A DNA stretch of 64,000 bases from Vibrio sp. SCSIO 43137 (GCF_028201475.1 NZ_CP116383.1:1550001-1614000); one strand, 5' to 3'. Counted from the first letter of the stretch, positions 19,355 to 29,483 are shown. Numbers and translations: made by a program. The notes: generated by a model from the letters alone, not told the origin.

Positions 19355-20383
19355 TTAACGGATTGGCGGAGCGTACATAAAGCCACCCGCATTCCACAGT
19401 GCGTTAACGCCACGAGAGATTTTCAGTGGTGAGCCTTCACCTACAGTAGACTCAAAAAGTTCACCGTAGTTACCCACTTGCTTAACGATTTGGTAGCCCC
19501 AGTCGTCACGAATACCAAGTGCCTTACCTTTAGGTCCGTCTACACCCAGAATACGTTTGATATTTGGATCGGTAGACTTAAGCATCTTGTCGGCATTCTT
19601 AGAGGTAATACCGTACTCTTCAGCGTTGATCATTGCTGCCAGAGTCCATTTAGCGATGTTGAACCACTGGTCGTCGCCTTGTCTTACTACCGGTCCTAGA
19701 GGTTCTTTAGAGATGATTTCCGGTAATACCACTGCTGAAGATGGATCTTTCAGATTCAGGCGAAGTGCGTACAGGCCAGACTGGTCAGTAGTCAGCACGT
19801 CACAACGACCTGCGTCAAAGCCTTTCGATGTCTGAGCTGCTGTATCAAATACTACAGGCTTATACGACATTCCGTTGTTACGGAAGTAGTCGGCAAGGTT
19901 AAGTTCTGTTGTTGTACCTGACTGAACACATACTGATGCGCCGTCAAGCTCTTTAGCACTTTTCAGGCCCAGATCTTTATTTACCATAAAGCCCTGACCG
20001 TCATAGTAAGTTACACCGACGAAGTTCAGACCCAGTGCGGTATCACGGTGCAGAGTCCATGTGGTGTTACGGGACAGAATGTCGATTTCGCCAGACTGAA
20101 GGGCTGTAAAACGTTCTTTAGCAGTTAGAGGGACATATTTAACTTTAGACTTGTCTCCTAAAACAGCTGCTGCCAGTGCCTGACAGTAAGCAACATCGAT
20201 ACCTTCCCATTCACCTTTGGAGTTAGGGTTAGAGAAGCCCGGAAGACCAGTACTCACACCACAAGTCAGAAAACCTTGTGAAGTGACTTTATCAAGAGTA
20301 CCGTCTGCGGCGGATGCAGTGTTGCTCATAAGGGCTGTTGATGCAGCTACGACTGAAGCAAGAATTGTAAGTTTATTTGCCAT
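19355..20383 (-). CDS. aapJ: Periplasmic amino-acid-binding protein AapJ
   Basis: 342 residues. A signal peptide covers about 1-25 (cut after ...NTASA). The rest is a type II periplasmic binding protein with the family hallmarks GVSTGLPGFSNPNSKGEWEGIDVAYCQA and a conserved C-terminal YAPPIR. I chose the ATG at 20383, which has AGGAAGG upstream. It is the first gene of the aapJQMP operon and binds the amino acid for import. Exact substrates cannot be read; relatives take up a range of L-amino acids including glutamate and aspartate. Confidence 0.93.
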   Translation of the reverse strand: MANKLTILASVVAASTALMSNTASAADGTLDKVTSQGFLTCGVSTGLPGFSNPNSKGEWEGIDVAYCQALAAAVLGDKSKVKYVPLTAKERFTALQSGEIDILSRNTTWTLHRDTALGLNFVGVTYYDGQGFMVNKDLGLKSAKELDGASVCVQSGTTTELNLADYFRNNGMSYKPVVFDTAAQTSKGFDAGRCDVLTTDQSGLYALRLNLKDPSSAVVLPEIISKEPLGPVVRQGDDQWFNIAKWTLAAMINAEEYGITSKNADKMLKSTDPNIKRILGVDGPKGKALGIRDDWGYQIVKQVGNYGELFESTVGEGSPLKISRGVNALWNAGGFMYAPPIR

Positions 20384-20819
20384 TTGTATCCTTCCTGTAT
20401 GATCCATTTTGAACCAGGTGACACCTGATACAAGTTCCTTGATGTTATGTTTATTTGAACTGTTTTATGACCGGATGGCCTAAAACAATCTGTTGTATCT
20501 ACCGGCAAGGTCTATAAAATTCCTAGAGAATTTCAACATCACCTGAGCCAGAGAATTTTTATAACCGAACAGTTGTTAGAATGACCAAATGTTGCTTATT
20601 TGTAAATAGTGCAAAAGCGCACCATATAGGTTCGCGGTTATATATATTATGTATAGTCGACTTAATAGATATATCCACTATCAATTTCGATTAAAGTAAA
20701 CATGATCACTGGTCGGAGTTGGAAATTTAATAGTTCATCGTTCTGGATGTAACAAATATGTTAATTTTGTGCACTAAAGTGGTGCGCAGAGGCTTAGTCA
20801 TTGAGGTAGTAAAGAGAAT
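20384..20819. other. Divergent aapJ / cysG intergenic region
   Basis: 436 bp, AT-rich. It contains an NtrC-like inverted repeat at 20770-20786 and a weaker one near 20618-20634 (listed separately). I found no good sigma-54 promoter (GG-N10-GC) on the aapJ strand; the nearest is a GG-N10-GT at about 20540-20560. No RNA gene is seen. Confidence 0.5.
20770..20786. promoter_or_regulatory. NtrC-like binding site
   Basis: The sequence TGCACTAAAGTGGTGCG matches the classical NtrC enhancer TGCACCA-N3-TGGTGCA form at most positions. A second, poorer GCACCA-N3-AGGT site lies about 150 bp away at 20618-20634. Two NtrC sites far upstream of aapJ would fit nitrogen control of amino-acid uptake, but a sigma-54 promoter was not found. 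Confidence 0.35.
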
Positions 20820-21764
20820 ATGCAGTATTTTCCGCTGTTTTATAATTTAACCAATAAGCCCGTTTTAGTAGTCGGTGGGGGAGAAGTCGCTTCACGTAAA
20901 GTCGATATGCTGGTGAGAGCCGGTGCTGATGTCACTATCGTTTCACCGCAGGTTACTCCTTTTCTGCAAGATCTGATCAGCCGCAAGCAGTGCCGCTGGA
21001 TTGAAGGTGTTTATAACAAAGAACATCAATCCGGTATGGTGCAGGTATGGGCGACTACCGATGATAAGCCACTGAACCATTTGGTGCATAAAAATGCCAA
21101 AAGTGATGGGATAATGGTTAACGTGGTTGACGATAAACCCTACTGTGACTTTATTACTCCTTCTATGGTTAACCGCGGGCGTATTCAGGTGGCCATATCG
21201 AGTGGTGGTGCTTCGCCGGTATTGGTAAGAAGAATCCGTGAAACGATAGAAACATCCCTTGCTCAGAATCTGGAGTTGATAGCTGATTTCGCGATGGATA
21301 AACGAGAGGATGTACAGAGTAGGTTTAGCTCAGTCTCTCAGCGTCGAGTGTTCTGGCAGAATTTTTTCGATTCTCCGGCCATTGATAGTGCAGGCAGTAA
21401 AGAAGAGCTTGAGACTCTGTACAAGACGATATTAAAGCAGGGTATAAAAGAGACACTGTCACGTAACTGGCTGGAGTTTGGCTGCGACGCTGACAGTTTA
21501 AGTCTGAAAACCCTCAGAACAATGCAGAAAGCTGAAGTGGTTTTTTATCCGGCTGATTGTCCGTTCGAGTTTATCGATCTATGTCGCAGGGATGCTGAAA
21601 GAGTTGAGTATAAAAACTTGCACGATTTACAACAATTACTAGGCAATGCTGAGAATGAAAATATGACTGATATCTGCATATTTATTCCGAGAGGTGAAAT
21701 GTCTGCCAATCAGAAACTCGCTGATTTTGCGAAAAATGAGGCGCTTTTCAGAGTCGTTGAGTAG
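20820..21764 (+). CDS. cysG: Siroheme synthase with intact dehydrogenase/ferrochelatase part and decayed methyltransferase part
   Basis: 314 residues. Residues 1 to about 200 are the CysG-B module: NAD-binding VVGGGEVASRK, the FITPSMVNRGRIQVAISSGG active region, and the dimerisation domain. This part oxidises precorrin-2 and inserts iron to make siroheme for sulfite and nitrite reductases. The remaining 110 residues still resemble the beginning of the SUMT methyltransferase of E. coli CysG (DSLSLKTLRTMQKAEVVFYP..., then RRDAERVEY) but the domain is truncated and lacks most of its SAM-binding and catalytic sequence. A separate uroporphyrinogen III methyltransferase should therefore exist elsewhere in the genome. 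Confidence 0.88.
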   Translation: MQYFPLFYNLTNKPVLVVGGGEVASRKVDMLVRAGADVTIVSPQVTPFLQDLISRKQCRWIEGVYNKEHQSGMVQVWATTDDKPLNHLVHKNAKSDGIMVNVVDDKPYCDFITPSMVNRGRIQVAISSGGASPVLVRRIRETIETSLAQNLELIADFAMDKREDVQSRFSSVSQRRVFWQNFFDSPAIDSAGSKEELETLYKTILKQGIKETLSRNWLEFGCDADSLSLKTLRTMQKAEVVFYPADCPFEFIDLCRRDAERVEYKNLHDLQQLLGNAENENMTDICIFIPRGEMSANQKLADFAKNEALFRVVE

Positions 21765-21773
21765 GGAAATAAA

Positions 21774-21798
21774 AAAGGGAAGCAGCATGCTTCCCTTT
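21774..21798. terminator. Terminator, cysG / yajQ
   Basis: An 11-bp stem (AAAGGGAAGCA / TGCTTCCCTTT) with a GCA loop, followed by T-rich sequence, lies 9 bp after cysG. Confidence 0.88.
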
Positions 21799-21858
21799 GT
21801 TTTTAGAACCTTGTACCACCGTCTGTGGCGGTGGTGATTGTTTATTACTGAACAGTAA

Positions 21859-22341
21859 TTAATCTCTGAAGTTATCGAACTGGAATGGCTGACCCAGTTC
21901 AGCTTCTTTAATCAGACCGATAGCAGCCTGAAGATCGTCACGTTTTTTGCCTGTTACACGTACCTTGTCTCCCTGAATTGAAGACTGTACTTTAATCTTG
22001 GCATCTTTAATGGCTTTAACCACTTTCTTGGCAACAGGTGTCTCGATACCTTGTTTAAACAGAACGTCCTGATACCAGCTTTTACCGGAATGAACCGCAG
22101 TTTTGGTTTCGATAGCAGCTGCATCGACGCCACGCTTAGCAAGGTTACCACGCAGGATATCCATAAGCTGTCTTAGCTGGAAATCATCAGGAGCGGCCAT
22201 TTTAACCACTTCATCTTTAAGTTCGAAGCTGGCGTCAACACCGCGGAAGTCAAAACGTGTTGAAAGTTCACGGTTAGAGTTATCGACAGCATTTCTGACT
22301 TCGACTAAATCTATTTCGGAAATAATATCAAAAGAGGGCAT
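21859..22341 (-). CDS. yajQ: YajQ-family nucleotide-binding protein
   Basis: 160 residues, typical length, start [26 protein letters not shown], two ferredoxin-like halves, [13 protein letters not shown] near the C-terminus. Members bind nucleic acid or cyclic di-GMP. It begins 12 bp after the DAHP synthase gene and is probably in one operon with it. Confidence 0.93.
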   Translation of the reverse strand: MPSFDIISEIDLVEVRNAVDNSNRELSTRFDFRGVDASFELKDEVVKMAAPDDFQLRQLMDILRGNLAKRGVDAAAIETKTAVHSGKSWYQDVLFKQGIETPVAKKVVKAIKDAKIKVQSSIQGDKVRVTGKKRDDLQAAIGLIKEAELGQPFQFDNFRD

Positions 22342-22353
22342 TTGGATTGGCTC

Positions 22354-23409
22354 CTAATTGTTTTGTGTTTTAATGGCTTCTGCCAACATATCTAGCATAG
22401 TAAGGGTATCATTCCAGCCGATACATGGATCAGTAATTGACTGACCATACTTAAGTGCCGTGAGATCATGCATTGGCTGGTTACCTTCTTCTATGAAGCT
22501 CTCAGCCATAATTCCTGCAATAAACTTACTGCCGCCACGGATCTGATCACAGATATTTTTGGCAACGTCTAACTGTTTACGGTGTTTCTTCTCACAGTTG
22601 GCGTGGCTGAAGTCAACAACCAGACGTTGTGGAAGATCAAACTCTGCCAGTCTCTTGCAGGCAGATTCAATAGACTCTGCATCAAAGTTAGGACCAGTAT
22701 CGCCGCCACGCAGGATAATATGTCCCCATGGGTTGCCGCTGGTGCGATATACCGTCATGCGGCCATTTTTGTCCGGCGAGTAAAAATAGTGGCTGGCATG
22801 GCTGGCGCGAATGGCGTCAATAGCCGTTTTAACATTGCCGTTAGTACCGTTTTTAAAACCGACAGGGCAAGAAAGAGCGGAAGCCATTTCACGGTGAATC
22901 TGTGACTCTGTTGTACGGGCACCGATTGCACCCCAGGTGATCAGGTCAGCAATGTACTGGCCGGTAATCATATCGAGAAACTCGGTTGCCGTTGCCAGCC
23001 CGAGTTTATTGATATCAAGAAGAAGTTTTCTCGCCTTATTAAGACCCGCTTCCAGCGCATAAGAACCATCAAGGTTAGGATCGGTAATCAAGCCTTTCCA
23101 GCCAACAACGGTGCGCGGTTTTTCAAAATAGGTTCTCATGACGATAAATAGCTCGTCCTGATACTTTTCCTGAACGTGTGCCAGACGGTTGGCATATTCT
23201 AACGCGGCGTCCGTATCGTGAACTGAACAAGGACCGACAATGACCAGCAGGCGGTTATCTTGTCCGTTAAGAATTCTTTCAATTTGTCGGCGGGAGTTTG
23301 CAATTCTTTCTGCAACTTCATCTGTAATAGGGTGTTGATCACTGAGCTCTGCCGGTGTTGGCATCGGGCCAAGAGGCTGAGTTCTTAATTCATCAGTTTT
23401 TAAAGGCAT
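22354..23409 (-). CDS. aroH: DAHP synthase, AroH-like class I enzyme
   Basis: 351 residues. Class I 3-deoxy-D-arabino-heptulosonate 7-phosphate synthase, first step of the shikimate pathway (PEP + erythrose 4-phosphate). Motifs GPCSVHD, KPRTVVGWKGLI, GARTTESQ and DFSHANCEKKHR are intact. Stretches such as MTVYRTSGNPWGHIILRGG and SRRQIERILNG are closer to the tryptophan-sensitive E. coli AroH than to AroF or AroG, so I give that symbol with caution; which amino acid inhibits it cannot be read directly. No TrpR or TyrR site that I trust lies upstream. Confidence 0.88.
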   Translation of the reverse strand: MPLKTDELRTQPLGPMPTPAELSDQHPITDEVAERIANSRRQIERILNGQDNRLLVIVGPCSVHDTDAALEYANRLAHVQEKYQDELFIVMRTYFEKPRTVVGWKGLITDPNLDGSYALEAGLNKARKLLLDINKLGLATATEFLDMITGQYIADLITWGAIGARTTESQIHREMASALSCPVGFKNGTNGNVKTAIDAIRASHASHYFYSPDKNGRMTVYRTSGNPWGHIILRGGDTGPNFDAESIESACKRLAEFDLPQRLVVDFSHANCEKKHRKQLDVAKNICDQIRGGSKFIAGIMAESFIEEGNQPMHDLTALKYGQSITDPCIGWNDTLTMLDMLAEAIKTQNN

Positions 23410-23713
23410 TGTTACAACTGTATTTCTATGGCGAAGGGCTAAAGATAACGGAAATGAAGCAAGTAATAAACAGAGATTGCTTAGATCAATAAAAAAAACA
23501 GCCCATCAAGTGTAAAGCGAGCTCTATCAGGTTGATTTACGGCTATATTTGCTACTAGGCAAGTGGCGGTCAGCATGTTAGTTCAGAGGGTTTATTTTGC
23601 TGCCATACTCTCTACTCCCTTAGTCTAAAAGTGAATCTGTTTTGTTAACAATATGTTGACAATTATTTTGATGGCAGGTTAACTGGTCTAATCAGTTATC
23701 CAAGGATGGAACT
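23410..23713. other. Divergent aroH / DUF4442 intergenic region
   Basis: 304 bp without a gene. On the plus strand TTGACA (23656-23661), a 17-bp spacer and TTAACT (23679-23684) form a plausible sigma-70 promoter for the DUF4442 gene. Nothing else recognisable. Confidence 0.5.
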
Positions 23714-24190
23714 ATGTTTTCAAATCTTACAAAAGTTAATTTTTACTTAAACCTGTTTGCCTTTACTAAGGTGCCTTTAATCTGGCTTTGCCGGCCAAAA
23801 ATCATCGAAATAGACCAAGAGAAAGTGGTGGTAAAGATTCCTCTGAAGAGAAGAACCAAAAATCACCTGAACAGTATGTATTTTGGTGTTCTTGCCGTAG
23901 GTGCCGACGTGGCTGGTGGCTTTTTAGCCATGAGCAAGGCAAAAGAGAACAACAAAAAAATCTCTCTTGCTTTTAAGCAGGTAGAAGGGCGATTTCTGAA
24001 ACGGCCTGAAGCGGATGTGATTTTTACCTGTACCGACGGTAAATTGATTGACGAAATACTTCAGCAGAGCAGTGAGACGGGTGAAAGGGTTAACCGTCCG
24101 GTGCGCATTGTAGCTACTTGCCCGTCGATAAATGGTGATGAGCCCATGGCCGAATTCGATCTAATGCTGTCGGTTAAAACCCTTAGTTGA
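23714..24190 (+). CDS. DUF4442 hotdog-fold protein
   Basis: 158 residues. The length and the KNHLNSMYFGVLAVGADVAGGFLAM helix are typical of the DUF4442 family, which has the hotdog fold of thioesterases. It may hydrolyse an acyl-CoA or acyl-carrier-protein thioester, but no substrate is known to me. A single gene with its own putative promoter. Confidence 0.75.
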   Translation: MFSNLTKVNFYLNLFAFTKVPLIWLCRPKIIEIDQEKVVVKIPLKRRTKNHLNSMYFGVLAVGADVAGGFLAMSKAKENNKKISLAFKQVEGRFLKRPEADVIFTCTDGKLIDEILQQSSETGERVNRPVRIVATCPSINGDEPMAEFDLMLSVKTLS

Positions 24191-24270
24191 GCTTGCTGAC
24201 TGATCGGCACTCGCTTCTTAACAGGGATTGGGTATAATTCCCCTCCAGATTAAGGTACGAGTACATATTG

Positions 24271-25110
24271 ATGATAAAAGTTGGTCAGATTAATTCCCTT
24301 GAAGTACAGAAAATTGAAGATTTCGGTATCTTTCTAGATGCAGACGATTACGGCAGTGTCATGCTTGCCAGACGTTTGGCTCCTGAACAGGTCACTGTGG
24401 GAGAAAAACTGGACGTTTTTCTGTTCTTTGATGCTGATAACCAGCTAACGGCAACCACCGAAACCCCAATTGCGCAGGTAGGCGAATGGGGATTAATGAA
24501 AATTGTCGGTGTTAATAGTACCGGTGCTTTTGTTGACTGGGGCGTGGCCCAAAAAGATCTTCTTGTACCATTCAGTGAGCAGCGTGCACGTTACCGTGAA
24601 GGACAGAACATTCTGGTTTATGTCTATACCGATAAAGCGTCCGGCCGAATCGTGGGTACAACCAAGTTCAATAAACTGCTTGATAAAACGCCGGCAAATT
24701 ACAGCAGAAACCAGCAGGTGGAGCTACTCATCGCTGAGCGTAGTGATCTCGGTTATAAAGCCATCATTAACGGCAGCCACTGGGGAATGATTTTTCCTTC
24801 AGATGTGTTCGGAAAACTCTTTATCGGTAAGCGTCTAAAGGGTTATATCAAAAATGTCCGCGCTGACGGCAAAATCGATCTTGCACTACAGAAAATCGGC
24901 ACCGGTAAGATGGATGATTTGAGTGAAAAGATTCTGGATTTATTAGAAAAGAAAGATGGCTTCCTGCCACTGAATGACAAATCGACACCGGATGCTATCT
25001 TCTCTGTATTCAGAACCAGTAAAGGTACCTTTAAAAAGAGTATTGGTGCGCTGTATAAAGCCGGTAAAATAACGCTGGAAAAAGAAGGTATTCGCCTGAA
25101 AAACAGTTAA
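24271..25110 (+). CDS. cvfB: S1-domain RNA-binding protein, CvfB family
   Basis: 279 residues. It has an N-terminal S1-like OB fold (KVGQINSLEVQKIEDFGIFLDA), further S1 repeats around residues 70-135 and 145-210, and a C-terminal winged-helix-like segment, the CvfB/YitL layout. I use the ATG at 24271; an overlapping TTG one codon earlier is less likely. A TATAAT box at 24233-24238 lies at a suitable distance upstream. In other bacteria members bind RNA and affect virulence regulation; a specific role here is unknown. Confidence 0.85.
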   Translation: MIKVGQINSLEVQKIEDFGIFLDADDYGSVMLARRLAPEQVTVGEKLDVFLFFDADNQLTATTETPIAQVGEWGLMKIVGVNSTGAFVDWGVAQKDLLVPFSEQRARYREGQNILVYVYTDKASGRIVGTTKFNKLLDKTPANYSRNQQVELLIAERSDLGYKAIINGSHWGMIFPSDVFGKLFIGKRLKGYIKNVRADGKIDLALQKIGTGKMDDLSEKILDLLEKKDGFLPLNDKSTPDAIFSVFRTSKGTFKKSIGALYKAGKITLEKEGIRLKNS

Positions 25111-25142
25111 TTTTTAATAATAAGAATGTAAAGACGAAAAAG

Positions 25143-25169
25143 AGCCCAGCGCTCTCCTGTGGCTGGGCT
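25143..25169 (-). terminator. Hairpin downstream of rsmF
   Basis: An 8-bp stem (AGCCCAGC / GCTGGGCT) with T5 on the minus strand. It lies about 150 bp beyond the rsmF stop and 30 bp after cvfB, where the T tract is on the wrong strand for cvfB, so I assign it to rsmF with reservations. Confidence 0.55.
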
Positions 25170-25316
25170 TAGGGGAAAGGTTCTAAACTGAGTATTTAAA
25201 AGTATAGAACCTGCGCTAATCATTACTCACTTGCATTAGTAATAAGTCTAGTACAGGCTCCGGCCTTTGCCACTAAAGGGCAGGGAGGAGTTTCACTTTT
25301 AGAAGCAACCTCTAAA

Positions 25317-26744
25317 TCAGAACAGATTCCCGTCTCTTACTAACTCTCTTGGCAAGCCATTTTTAATCCGGTTTCCTACCCACTTTCCAAGACCGATAAC
25401 GTCGTTTTCAAGTTTTACGATAACTTCGCCTTTACCCGTTACCTCTTCCGGCCTGATATCTCTGCCCATATACCACTCTCTGGCCTGCTCAGTGGTCAGG
25501 GAAACGGTATTGGATTCACTGCCTTTGGCAAGAGCCATCACCATTTCATGCTGCCAGCGATATCCCTTTTTATGGGCTTCCGCTAACTTGATTCCCATAC
25601 GATCAAAACGGATCTCGCCAATCATAGGTTCAAGGTTTTTAGGAAACAGCCACACCTCATTGTCACGTAGCCAGATTTGTCCGGAATCGGGCAGAGTGAT
25701 CTCTAATGTGTCTGCCAGAGCTTTACTTACCTTTTCAGACTCTTTGTTAGAAGCTTTACTGAACGGGAACTTGCCGAGCCTTTTCTTTACTGCCGGAGCC
25801 GGCTCTGATTCTAACTTACGGATACGGGCAACAAAAAAACCTTCGCTATCAAAAATCTGCGGATAGATGTGCAAAAAACCATCCTCTGTGATTGCGGCTT
25901 CAGCATTCTCAAATAAATGGTTTAGTGGTTCAAAGGCGACCTTGCCGGGAAACGTCTCTGCTAAGTGGTGGCAAACCTGCTGGTTCTCTTCAAGGTTAAG
26001 GGTACAGGTAGAGTAGACCATAACACCGCCCGGTTTAAGTGCATGGAAAGCGCTTTCAATCAGGTCTTTCTGTGTTTCCGCTATCTCCAGTACCGACTCT
26101 TTGCTCCAGTTGTTCATGGCATCGGCATCCTTACGGATAGTGCCTTCGCCTGAACATGGTGCATCGAGCAAAATGGCATCGAATTGTTCAGGCAGCCAGC
26201 CGCCAAATACACGGCCGTCAAAGTTGGTTAACGCCACATTGCGTACACCACAGCGCTGAACGTTGGAGTAGAGGCCTTTAATACGGCTGGCTGAGAACTC
26301 ATTCGCCACCAGAGCACCGTTGTTGTTCATAGCCGCTGCGATTTGCGTGGTTTTAGAACCGGGTGCGGCAGCGACATCCAGAACCGTTTCAAATGGGGCA
26401 TCCAGATTGTCCAGCAGAGCCGTTACCGGCATCATAGAACTGGCTTCCTGAATATAGAAAAGACCGGCCATATGTTCAGCAGTATTGCCCAGCGGTGTTT
26501 TGTCAGCTTGGTCGCGCTCGATCCAAAAGCCGGTATCACACCACGGAACCGGCGTCAGGCTCCAGCCTTTATCTGCTGCTCTGTCCAGAAAGTCAGCCAC
26601 TGAGATTTTAAGGGTGTTTACCCGTATGCTTCGTCTTAACGGGCGCTTACAGGCGGCAATAAAGTCATCCATGTTCAGGTGGGAAGGCATGATTTGTTCA
26701 ATCTGACTGATAAAGGCGTCTGGAAGTTTTATGTTTGCGTGCAC
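25317..26744 (-). CDS. rsmF: 16S rRNA (cytosine-1407-C5) methyltransferase
   Basis: 475 residues, family length. The Sun/NSUN SAM domain carries both catalytic cysteines: DAPCSGEGT (motif IV) and [11 protein letters not shown] (motif VI). A C-terminal RNA-binding extension matches RsmF/YebU. It lies downstream of letA-letB, as in E. coli, but a terminator separates it from letB. Confidence 0.94.
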   Translation of the reverse strand: MHANIKLPDAFISQIEQIMPSHLNMDDFIAACKRPLRRSIRVNTLKISVADFLDRAADKGWSLTPVPWCDTGFWIERDQADKTPLGNTAEHMAGLFYIQEASSMMPVTALLDNLDAPFETVLDVAAAPGSKTTQIAAAMNNNGALVANEFSASRIKGLYSNVQRCGVRNVALTNFDGRVFGGWLPEQFDAILLDAPCSGEGTIRKDADAMNNWSKESVLEIAETQKDLIESAFHALKPGGVMVYSTCTLNLEENQQVCHHLAETFPGKVAFEPLNHLFENAEAAITEDGFLHIYPQIFDSEGFFVARIRKLESEPAPAVKKRLGKFPFSKASNKESEKVSKALADTLEITLPDSGQIWLRDNEVWLFPKNLEPMIGEIRFDRMGIKLAEAHKKGYRWQHEMVMALAKGSESNTVSLTTEQAREWYMGRDIRPEEVTGKGEVIVKLENDVIGLGKWVGNRIKNGLPRELVRDGNLF

Positions 26745-26795
26745 GGTTAAATCTCAGCAGGAAAAAATAGGCGCCAATTTTATACAACATCAAAA

Positions 26796-26823
26796 AGAAA
26801 TGCAGCCCGTAAGCTGCATTTCT
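26796..26823 (-). terminator. Terminator of letAB
   Basis: An 11-bp stem (AGAAATGCAGC / GCTGCATTTCT) with a CCGTAA loop and T-rich sequence after it on the minus strand, directly after letB and before rsmF. Confidence 0.85.
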
Positions 26824-26846
26824 TGCTGATTATTTCCTGCTGGCTA

Positions 26847-29483
26847 TCAGGGCTTAGGTATGGCTGTGCGCCACTGAGTCCACTCATCCTGAGGTTCACT
26901 GTTCAGGATAAAAGCGGTGTCCGGTTTTGCTGGCGGTAATAGCTTACTGTTCTCCGGTGTGGCAAAGGCAATGCCGCCCCTCAACAGGCTATCAACAGTA
27001 CCGGAGCGGATTTGTGCACCGGCAAGGCCGATAGAGACATCCACACCAGAAACATTCCAGAACACGCTATTTGTTCTTACAAGATAAGCGTATTCATCCT
27101 GAATTTCGATTGTGGTAATGACCCTGTCTGCAAAAGCGCCCAGCTCAACCTGAGTAACACGACCCACTTCAATATCGCGGTACAGAACAGGCGTATCAAT
27201 GTCGATAGAGCTTCTCTTTTCGCTCTGTAGGGTAAAGCTAGTGCCGCCTTGGCGCGAGGCTTCATTGTGCAGCACAAAACTGCGTTTTACCGCACCTTTA
27301 CCGGGAGCAACCTGTATATAGGCCGAAATCAGGCTATCCAGGTTTTTAATCTGCTTAAGGCCAATTTGTGGAGAGGTGGTCCAGAAATAGCTGCCGTTAC
27401 GGACGATAGTAGCCGTAAACTCAGGTTTAATACGGGCGGTGATATTAACCCGTTTGCTTTCAAAGTCAGGAGAGAGATGAATCACTTCGCCGATATCCAC
27501 GCCCTGATACTTAATCGGAGTGCCTTCACGTACACTGGATGCATCCGAAGCGCTAAGCATAATGGTAGCGCCAAATTTTCTTGCTTCATTGACGCTGTTG
27601 TACAGTTTCCAGTGCTTGCCAGATCTGTTCTCCACACCCGAAATCGTATCAAAGGCAATTCCTCCCTGAAGCATGGCTTTTAGCGGGGCAGCTTTAATGT
27701 TCACGCCGGAAAGGCTGGCATCCACCTCTACACCGGAGTGATTCCAGAATACGGTTTGATCTTTGATCAGATTACGGTAGCGGTTTTCTATCTGAACCTT
27801 AATCTGAACGCCCTGGGAGGTAAGGGTATAGCCGGAAACTTTACCAACCTCAAGGTTGCGGTAGAGCAGCGGACTGCCTTTAGATACCGGTGGCAACTGT
27901 TCTGAGAAAAGAGTCAGAGTTCTTGAGCCTGACTGGTTATACAGGGCTATCTCCGCCAGTGAGCGGTTTTTATATAGACGGTAACTATTGTTAATTTTTT
28001 CTGAGCCGTCACTGATAAAAGCCACAGAGCCGGTAAGCAGATATTTAGCTGGCGGCACAGTGATATTTAAGCCCGAATCGGTTAGTTCCGCAGAAGCACT
28101 GCCGTTTACGTAGAAGCGGTTTCGCGATTTGATTAAATGCTTATAGGCACTATCGATTAGGGCGGTGATAACCACGTTATCTTGCTTTAGCCTGACCTCA
28201 GAGATATAGCCGACTTTAATGCCTTTATAGTGAACTTCTGTCCCTTCAGAGACAGCACGTGATTCGTCGGCAATCAGAGTGACCGGAATAGAGTGCATGC
28301 TCTGTTTAAGCAGATCGTCTTTTCTTATGGCAGTGAACTGGCGGGACTTTTCACCTTCACCCGGAATAATAGAGAGGTAGTTGCCGGTAACAAGGTTAGA
28401 AAGATTATTTACCTCAGAAATCGATAACCTTGTCTCCTCCAGCATAAACTGGGAGCCGGTGTTAAGCATATCGGCAAAAGAGGGTTGTATTGCCGCGGAG
28501 GCAATAATGCTCTGTCTGCCCTCACTGAAATTCAGGTCAGTAATTTGGCCGATTTCCAGCCCACGGTACATAATGGGAGCGCCACTACTGCGTATCTTAT
28601 TGTTATCCGGCAGGGCGATCTTAACCGCTATACCGCGGCCGGCGGTTTTAAGATCTCTGTATAGTTTAAATTCACTGTTCTCTTTCACCGGTTCGCCCTC
28701 GTCAGGAGAGTCTACTGCGATGGCACCGGCAAGTAATGCACTGAGGCTTTCAAACTGAACATCCACACCGGAAAAACCGATTTGCGCACCTGCACCGCTG
28801 ACGTTCCAGAAACGACTCTTGTCAGTAATGATGTGGGCGTACTCATTTTTGATAAAGGCTTTAATCAGTACAGAGTGAGCCTCTTCATCAAGCTTATAGC
28901 TGTAAACCTCCCCGATAGGAATTTTACGGTAGACAATTTGAGATCCAATGGACAGGGAGCCAAGGTCGCGTGAATTCAGGGTGATATTAAGCCCTTGTGA
29001 CGCCTGTAAATCTGCCGGTCTGTTTTCAAGGGCGGTATAAACCTTGGTTAGCTCATCGTCGTCATCTGACTCACTGCCGGGCTGAATAGCGATATAGTTG
29101 CCTGAAACCAGTGCGTCCAGACCGGAAATGCCGGAAATACTGGCAGTCGGTTTTACCAGCCAGAAACGGGTATCTTCACCCAGTAATTTTGTTGCTTCAG
29201 GATAGATATCGGCATCAACATAGATACTTTCAAGATCAGGTGAAAGGGTAATATCCCTTACCATACCCACTTCCAGCCCCTGATAACGGACGGTGGTTCT
29301 GCCGGCAATCAGCCCCTGAGCATCAGAGAAGTAGATCTGAATCCGTTGTCCCGCTTCATTAATGGCATTAATGACCAGCCAGCCGGCGAGGGCCAGTGTC
29401 ACAATAGGGAGAATCCACAGAGGTGAGATACCGTAATCCCTTTGAACCTTGGGTTTATGTACCTGTGAATCTTTATCATTCAT
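26847..29483 (-). CDS. letB: Seven-MCE lipid-transport tunnel protein LetB
   Basis: 878 residues, practically the length of E. coli LetB (YebT). One N-terminal membrane segment (about residues 18-42) is followed by seven MCE domains, each recognisable from the repeated core (I/V)xYRGLExGxV (for example YQGLEVG, YRKIPIG, YRGLEIG, YKGIKVG, YRNLEVG, YQGVDIG, YRDIEVG). LetB hexamers form a periplasmic tube that carries lipids between the inner and outer membranes. The gene follows letA after 31 bp in one operon. Confidence 0.95.
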   Translation of the reverse strand: MNDKDSQVHKPKVQRDYGISPLWILPIVTLALAGWLVINAINEAGQRIQIYFSDAQGLIAGRTTVRYQGLEVGMVRDITLSPDLESIYVDADIYPEATKLLGEDTRFWLVKPTASISGISGLDALVSGNYIAIQPGSESDDDDELTKVYTALENRPADLQASQGLNITLNSRDLGSLSIGSQIVYRKIPIGEVYSYKLDEEAHSVLIKAFIKNEYAHIITDKSRFWNVSGAGAQIGFSGVDVQFESLSALLAGAIAVDSPDEGEPVKENSEFKLYRDLKTAGRGIAVKIALPDNNKIRSSGAPIMYRGLEIGQITDLNFSEGRQSIIASAAIQPSFADMLNTGSQFMLEETRLSISEVNNLSNLVTGNYLSIIPGEGEKSRQFTAIRKDDLLKQSMHSIPVTLIADESRAVSEGTEVHYKGIKVGYISEVRLKQDNVVITALIDSAYKHLIKSRNRFYVNGSASAELTDSGLNITVPPAKYLLTGSVAFISDGSEKINNSYRLYKNRSLAEIALYNQSGSRTLTLFSEQLPPVSKGSPLLYRNLEVGKVSGYTLTSQGVQIKVQIENRYRNLIKDQTVFWNHSGVEVDASLSGVNIKAAPLKAMLQGGIAFDTISGVENRSGKHWKLYNSVNEARKFGATIMLSASDASSVREGTPIKYQGVDIGEVIHLSPDFESKRVNITARIKPEFTATIVRNGSYFWTTSPQIGLKQIKNLDSLISAYIQVAPGKGAVKRSFVLHNEASRQGGTSFTLQSEKRSSIDIDTPVLYRDIEVGRVTQVELGAFADRVITTIEIQDEYAYLVRTNSVFWNVSGVDVSIGLAGAQIRSGTVDSLLRGGIAFATPENSKLLPPAKPDTAFILNSEPQDEWTQWRTAIPKP

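Noticed and set aside
20540..20560. Sigma-54 promoter for aapJ
   Set aside because: The spacing fits, but the -12 element reads GT rather than GC and the rest is poor.
27249..27683. Plus-strand frame of 144 codons inside letB
   Set aside because: Antisense shadow of a fully conserved gene.
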